From the NCBI GenBank assembly GCA_009780755.1, contig WQZL01000026.1:1-18132 (forward strand): DNA of 18,132 nucleotides. Reading direction: 5' to 3'. The stretch comes from Promicromonosporaceae bacterium (GTDB taxonomy: Bacteria; Actinomycetota; Actinomycetes; Actinomycetales; Cellulomonadaceae). Below the pieces are notes generated by a model, which was not told where the DNA came from, did no database searches, and saw only the letters and a list, made by a program, of their open reading frames with translations. Below are positions 15,064 to 18,132 of the stretch, one piece after another (the stretch's first letter is position 1; every line of letters starts with the position of its first letter). A program made the translations under genes and the position numbers.

Positions 15064-15144
15064 GGGTTAATGCTCCTGACGATATGAGTTCGACCGCACA
15101 CGGATGTGTCCGGCTAGTGAAAATCCCCTGAAGAATACGCGCAG

Positions 15145-15204
15145 TTACATGTCCCTCGTGAATCGCTTGGCCGATCCTGAACAAGATCGTGACCGACATG
15201 TCAC
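15145..15204. repeat. Inverted repeat upstream of the SLH-CAP gene
   Basis: GTTACATGTC (15145-15154) and GACATGTCAC (15195-15204) are inverted copies with one mismatch, separated by 40 bases that also contain GATC-flanked sub-repeats. The element is 82-141 bases ahead of the SLH-CAP start. It could be an operator pair for a dimeric regulator, or a remnant end of an insertion sequence; I see no transposase ORF. Confidence 0.35.
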
Positions 15205-15261
15205 CATTTTGCGTGCTTTCACGGGCAATCTGTGCGCATTACTGCTGATGTCGTGAGAAAG

Positions 15262-16137
15262 TTAGGCGGCCAACACGTCGGCCGCTGCCGCTGCCCACCG
15301 CGCGGCCCAGTCGCCGATGGGAGCCACTTCCGCGGCCCGCAGCGCCTCGTGGCCTAGCACCGAGTAGGCGGGGCGGGGCGCCTTGGCGGCGAAGGTCGCG
15401 CTGCTTACCGGGTCCACTCGCGTCGGAAGCTTGGCCGATGTCATGATCTCCTTCGCAAACCCATTCCAGGTGACCGCTCCCTGCGATGTGCCGTGATACG
15501 TGCCCGCTGGCGCTCCGGCGGCCACGAGCCGCACAATCAAATCAGCCAGGTCTCGCGTCCAGGTGGGCTGCCCTTGCTGGTCGTCCACCACCGTCAACAC
15601 GTCGCGCTCCGCGCCCAACCGGGCCATTGTTTTGGGGAAGCATGGCCCGCCCGCCCCGTACAGCCAGGCGGTACGCACGATGTAGTGGTCAGCGCAGTTG
15701 GCCCGCACGGCCCACTCCCCGGCGGCCTTTGTGCGGCCATACGCCCCGGCCGGGGCCATCGGCGCGTCTTCCGCATACGGCTCCGTACCATCCCCGGCGA
15801 AAACATAGTCCGTGGAAATATGCACCAACCAGGCACCCGCCGCTGCTGCCGCCAGGCCCAGGTTCTGCGGCCCGGTGGCGTTGACAGCGAAGGCCGCCGC
15901 CTCCTCATCCTCTGCCGCATCGACGGCCGTCCAGGCGGCGCAGTTCACCACCACGTCATATCCGCGCACTCCAGCCAGGCAAGCCTCAAAATCAGTAATG
16001 TCGAAGGTATCGCGATCTACGCCGTCTACTTCGGCCCCGGCGGCGCGCGCGGCAGCCACCATGTCCTGTCCGAGCATCCCGTAGGAGCCGACCACAAGCC
16101 ACTTACCACCGATTTTCTGGTTAGATGCGAGGTTCAT
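15262..16137 (-). CDS. rmlD: dTDP-4-dehydrorhamnose reductase (RmlD)
   Basis: Last step of dTDP-L-rhamnose synthesis: NADPH-dependent reduction of dTDP-4-dehydro-L-rhamnose in the cytoplasm. The product supplies rhamnose for wall polymers or exopolysaccharide. The 291 residues from ATG 16137 show the extended short-chain dehydrogenase pattern: nucleotide-binding GSYGMLGQD (17-25), NCAAWTAVDAAE (65-76), STDYVF (108-113), active-site Tyr133 and Lys137 (AYGRTK) and RTAWLYG. AGGA lies eight bases before the ATG; the overlapping TAGGAT could instead be a leaderless -10. The frame is open upstream to 16191, but that part is not family-like. It is divergent from rmlC, 93 bases away. No rmlA or rmlB is in the window. 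Length is normal. Confidence 0.92.
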   Translation of the reverse strand: MNLASNQKIGGKWLVVGSYGMLGQDMVAAARAAGAEVDGVDRDTFDITDFEACLAGVRGYDVVVNCAAWTAVDAAEDEEAAAFAVNATGPQNLGLAAAAAGAWLVHISTDYVFAGDGTEPYAEDAPMAPAGAYGRTKAAGEWAVRANCADHYIVRTAWLYGAGGPCFPKTMARLGAERDVLTVVDDQQGQPTWTRDLADLIVRLVAAGAPAGTYHGTSQGAVTWNGFAKEIMTSAKLPTRVDPVSSATFAAKAPRPAYSVLGHEALRAAEVAPIGDWAARWAAAAADVLAA

Positions 16138-16180
16138 GCCTAGAATCCTAGAGCTACCCAGACCACCCACCTCACTCGTT

Positions 16181-16210
16181 ATCCTGCGCAAGCGAAGCAG
16201 TTTGCAGGAT
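16181..16210. repeat. Hairpin-forming element between rmlD and rmlC
   Basis: ATCCTGC (16181-16187) and GCAGGAT (16204-16210) form a perfect 7-bp stem around 16 bases. The right side, GCAGGATCCAG, resembles GCAGGACCCAG at 12027-12037 in 10 of 11 bases, so it may be part of the dispersed repeat family. It occupies the shared promoter region of the divergent rml genes, ending 20 bases from the rmlC start, so it could also be an operator. Confidence 0.4.
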
Positions 16211-16230
16211 CCAGTCCCTTAGGAGCCTCA

Positions 16231-16848
16231 ATGCAGTACCGCGAGCTGGCCGTGCCCGGCGCTTATGAAATCACCCCCAGGCAGTTTGGCGATTCGCGCG
16301 GGGTGTTCCTGGAGGCGTTCAAGGCTGCGGTTTTTGCCGAACACGTCGGGCACGCCTTCGATCTACAACAAGCGAACTGCTCAGTGTCGGCGGCGGGCGC
16401 CACCCGCGGCATCCACTTTGCCGACGTGCCGCCCGGCCAGGCCAAGTACATCACCTGCCTGCGGGGAGCCATCTGGGATGTGATCGTTGACCTGCGGGTT
16501 GGTTCTCCAACGTTCGGCACCTGGGATGCGGTGCTGCTCGACGATGCGGACCGTCGCGCCGTCTATCTGCCGGAGGGCCTGGGCCATGCCTTTATGGCCC
16601 TAGAAGACGACTCAACGGTGATGTACCTCTGCTCGACGGGCTACAACCCCACCGGCGAACACGGCATCCACCCCCTCGACCCGACCCTGGCCATCACCTG
16701 GCCGAAAACGGATCGCGCCGGAAACCCCATCACCCCGCTGCTCTCGGCCAAGGACGAGGCCGCCCCCTCCCTAACCGAAGCCCTCGCCGCGAACCTCCTC
16801 CCCGACGCCACCAAAACCGCCACCCACATCGCCTCCCTCAGCACCTAA
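16231..16848 (+). CDS. rmlC: dTDP-4-dehydrorhamnose 3,5-epimerase (RmlC)
   Basis: Epimerises dTDP-4-dehydro-6-deoxyglucose at C3 and C5, giving the substrate for RmlD encoded next door; a cytoplasmic cupin-fold dimer. The 205 residues show the family's active-site landmarks: FGDSRGVFLEAF, RGIHF with catalytic His62, Lys72 in GQAKYITCLRG, GLGHAF (His119) and STGYNP with Tyr138. The ATG at 16231 has AGGAG five bases upstream. Residues about 175-205 are an Ala/Thr-rich tail beyond the core fold. It is divergent from rmlD with a 93-base shared control region. Downstream there is no ordinary terminator; the C-rich tract and palindrome at 16849-16973 follow at once. Confidence 0.93.
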   Translation: MQYRELAVPGAYEITPRQFGDSRGVFLEAFKAAVFAEHVGHAFDLQQANCSVSAAGATRGIHFADVPPGQAKYITCLRGAIWDVIVDLRVGSPTFGTWDAVLLDDADRRAVYLPEGLGHAFMALEDDSTVMYLCSTGYNPTGEHGIHPLDPTLAITWPKTDRAGNPITPLLSAKDEAAPSLTEALAANLLPDATKTATHIASLST

Positions 16849-16898
16849 CCCCTCCCCCTCCCCACCCCATACCCGCCCACCCCATCCCACCCCTGCCC
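16849..16898 (-). other. Very strong G-quadruplex-forming tract (C-rich on the plus strand)
   Basis: Directly after the rmlC stop, the plus strand carries ten separate runs of three to five C in 50 bases, with spacers of one to three bases; the minus strand therefore has ten G-runs. That greatly exceeds the four runs needed for a G-quadruplex. RNA of the leftward nuclease-fold gene would contain the G-rich version after passing the palindrome. Function is unknown; the run count is read directly. Confidence 0.75.
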
Positions 16899-16899
16899 G

Positions 16900-16973
16900 C
16901 GCTGAGTTCGGCAGTTTGGTTCATTTTCGGTAGTTCGAACTGCCGAAAATGAACCAAACTGCCGAACTCAGCG
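16900..16973. repeat. 74-bp near-perfect palindrome, copy 1
   Basis: Centred on TTCGAA (16934-16939), with 37-base arms and one mismatch (T16931 against G16942, a possible G-U pair). Each arm holds two TTCGGCAGTT decamers 19 bases apart (16907, 16926 and the inverted 16938, 16957; the one at 16926 has TTCGGTAGTT). Bases 16902-16971 match copy 2 (18063-18132) at 68 of 70 positions. The stop codon of the gene at 16968 lies inside its right arm, so the mRNA would end in a very long hairpin. Confidence 0.95.
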
Positions 16974-17927
16974 GTTAGACGCGCGGATGGATGGAACTGC
17001 CGCTAGGCCCGAAACTACATGCAGAGACTTCGCCACCGGCTCGGGAAGCCTCGCAGCCAGACGAGCAACTACTTCATCGGGATGGTCCATTGCCATCACA
17101 CGTAGCAGTGATCGACCTGTCACTTCCTCGATGGCGTTCTGCCGCCGTTTTTCACAAATCCGCGCAACGTCAGCGTCGTACCCTACGCCCAAACCGCCAT
17201 CGCGATATTTGACCTGTCCGTCGAACTCAACCAACAACCCAAATTCAGGCCAGGCAAAATCCACCCGATACGGCCCCAACCTCGTCTCTACAACATACTG
17301 CGTCTCCGGCCTCGGGAACCCGACGCGAAGCAATATGTAGCGCAGCCACGACTCCCACTGCGACTCCGCCCCAGGGTCGGCCCACTCCAATACCCGCCTG
17401 GCCTGGCTTCTACCCCGCACAGCGCCTCGTCGATCAAGATGTTGCAAGGCCACAGCCAAATCGAGTCCGAGCGCCACCGCATGATCTGCGATTACCAGCC
17501 CCTCGAGAGGGTGCATTGTGAGCGCACAATCAACAACGGTACGCACCAGACTTGTCACAGGCAGCCCGTGCCGCACATCCAGATCGGCATCGTTTAGTGT
17601 CACAAAGTGTCGGGTCAAATCCTTGGCAGCCTGCGCAGAGGGACGGTAGTGCTGAATCAGGTGCAATGTGTCTGGAGGCCGCCAGCGACGCAACCCCCAG
17701 ATCAACGCCGCCGTCGCATGGGAGAAATAGTGGTCAGCGTCGAGCTGGCGATGCACCGACATGATTTTGGCGATCTCATCCGAGCGATACTCAGGCCCAT
17801 CAACTGCCCCATCACTGACGAGGTACCCACCGCGACGCAGTCGTCGCACCTCCCCCCGGAGACGGGCGCGCCTGAGATCAGTTCGGTCACACTCGCGGGC
17901 TATCAAAACTCCAGTGTCAGTCAACAT
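16968..17927 (-). CDS. AbiEi-like N-terminus fused to a DUF559/Vsr-type endonuclease-fold domain
   Basis: A 319-residue protein from ATG 17927. The frame extends to an ATG at 17990, but neither start has a good ribosome site, and 17927 gives the helical N-terminus expected (MLTDTGVLIARECDRTDLRR). Residues 1-60 resemble the winged-helix start of AbiEi-type antitoxins (LRRLRRGGYLV). The C-terminal part (about 186-285) looks like the DUF559/very-short-patch-repair fold: SQWESWLRYILLRVGFP (Glu192), RVDFAWPEF (Asp223), VEFDGQVKY (Glu234, Asp236, Lys240) and EKRRQ (259-263). That is an acidic/Lys pattern of PD-(D/E)XK nucleases. Such proteins are common in actinobacteria with no established role. 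No AbiEii toxin partner is adjacent. It lies between two almost identical long palindromes. Confidence 0.75.
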   Translation of the reverse strand: MLTDTGVLIARECDRTDLRRARLRGEVRRLRRGGYLVSDGAVDGPEYRSDEIAKIMSVHRQLDADHYFSHATAALIWGLRRWRPPDTLHLIQHYRPSAQAAKDLTRHFVTLNDADLDVRHGLPVTSLVRTVVDCALTMHPLEGLVIADHAVALGLDLAVALQHLDRRGAVRGRSQARRVLEWADPGAESQWESWLRYILLRVGFPRPETQYVVETRLGPYRVDFAWPEFGLLVEFDGQVKYRDGGLGVGYDADVARICEKRRQNAIEEVTGRSLLRVMAMDHPDEVVARLAARLPEPVAKSLHVVSGLAAVPSIRASNR

Positions 17928-18009
17928 GTATCGACACTGCCACACTTCCCCACATCCCGTTTTTACCTTGTGGATAACTTGGAGAAGCATGCCGAGAGTT
18001 CTTATTCTG

Positions 18010-18062
18010 CTCCCCTCCCCCTTCCTCTCCCCTGCTCGTATACCTGCTCGTATACCTGCTCG
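18010..18062. repeat. Pyrimidine tract and 12-base tandem repeat before palindrome copy 2
   Basis: A C/T-only tract (about 18010-18033) runs into CTGCTCGTATAC repeated 2.6 times (18032-18043, 18044-18055, partial 18056-18062), which abuts the palindrome. Copy 1 is likewise preceded on the same side by a C-rich tract, so tract plus palindrome may be a composite unit. The tandem repeat lies upstream of the nuclease-fold gene and could vary in copy number. Confidence 0.8.
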
Positions 18063-18132
18063 CTGGGTTCGGCAGTTTGGTTCATTTTCGGCAGTTCGAA
18101 CTGCCGAAAATGAACCAAACTGCCGAACTCAG
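18063..18132. repeat. 70-bp near-perfect palindrome, copy 2, at the window edge
   Basis: Centred on TTCGAA (18095-18100), with 35-base arms and one mismatch (G18066 against T18129). It contains four TTCGGCAGTT decamers (18068, 18087 and inverted 18099, 18118). It differs from copy 1 at only two of 70 bases. The window stops exactly at its right end, so the element may continue, and the end may be a contig break caused by the repeat. Confidence 0.95.

Noticed and set aside
15149..15256. Plus-strand ORF of 35 codons beginning MSLVNRLADPEQDRDRH
   Set aside because: No convincing ribosome site, no recognisable family, and it covers the inverted repeat; likely incidental.
17969..17977. TGTGGATAA, a perfect DnaA-box consensus, with near matches at 9087 and 9129
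   Set aside because: Single scattered boxes without a cluster, AT-rich region or dnaA/dnaN nearby; not an origin.
16849..18132. CRISPR array, tRNA or rRNA genes anywhere in the window
   Set aside because: The only strong repeats are two palindromes and a 2.6-copy tandem; I saw no spaced direct-repeat series and no cloverleaf or rRNA sequence.

Overview
The window reads as chromosomal DNA of a high-GC actinobacterium. Codon use is GC-rich, genes are packed tightly, starts often overlap stops, and coenzyme F420 genes sit beside secreted proteins carrying S-layer homology (SLH) repeats. I cannot name the genus from sequence alone.

Layout. (1) 1-2675: the end of an ABC permease and its NitT/TauT-type ATPase with a C-terminal AAA-associated domain, convergent with and overlapping mgtE (Mg2+ transporter). 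Upstream of mgtE lie a plausible promoter and a short leader ORF with an unusually long Shine-Dalgarno match. (2) 3000-8282: a coenzyme F420 salvage locus. A three-gene ABC importer (lipoprotein, FecCD permease, ATPase) runs rightward. Facing it is a leftward operon of an F420-dependent luciferase-like oxidoreductase, cofE (F420-0:gamma-glutamyl ligase) and an unrecognised 150-residue protein. Together they suggest that the cell imports F420-0, adds glutamates through CofE to retain it, and uses it in LLM-type oxidoreductases. (3) 8377-9047: a VapC-type PIN toxin with a Phd-like antitoxin. (4) 9193-11976: valyl-tRNA synthetase with two apparent in-frame insertions that carry pieces of dispersed repeats. 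(5) 12061-15063: two secreted triple-SLH proteins, one with a DUF3048 domain and one with a CAP/SCP-like domain, separated by a strong hairpin. (6) 15262-16848: divergent rmlD and rmlC for dTDP-L-rhamnose synthesis. (7) 16849-18132: a gene for an AbiEi-like/DUF559 (Vsr-type nuclease fold) protein, flanked by two almost identical 70-74 bp palindromes, one of them next to a very strong G-quadruplex/C-tract. The window ends on the second palindrome.

The most interesting signals are the palindrome-flanked nuclease-fold gene (16849-18132), the F420-0 salvage locus with its unknown third gene, the repeat-derived segments inside coding regions (valS and the N-terminus of the F420-0 permease), and the leader ORF in front of mgtE. 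All functions are inferred from protein motifs read by eye; no database search was run.
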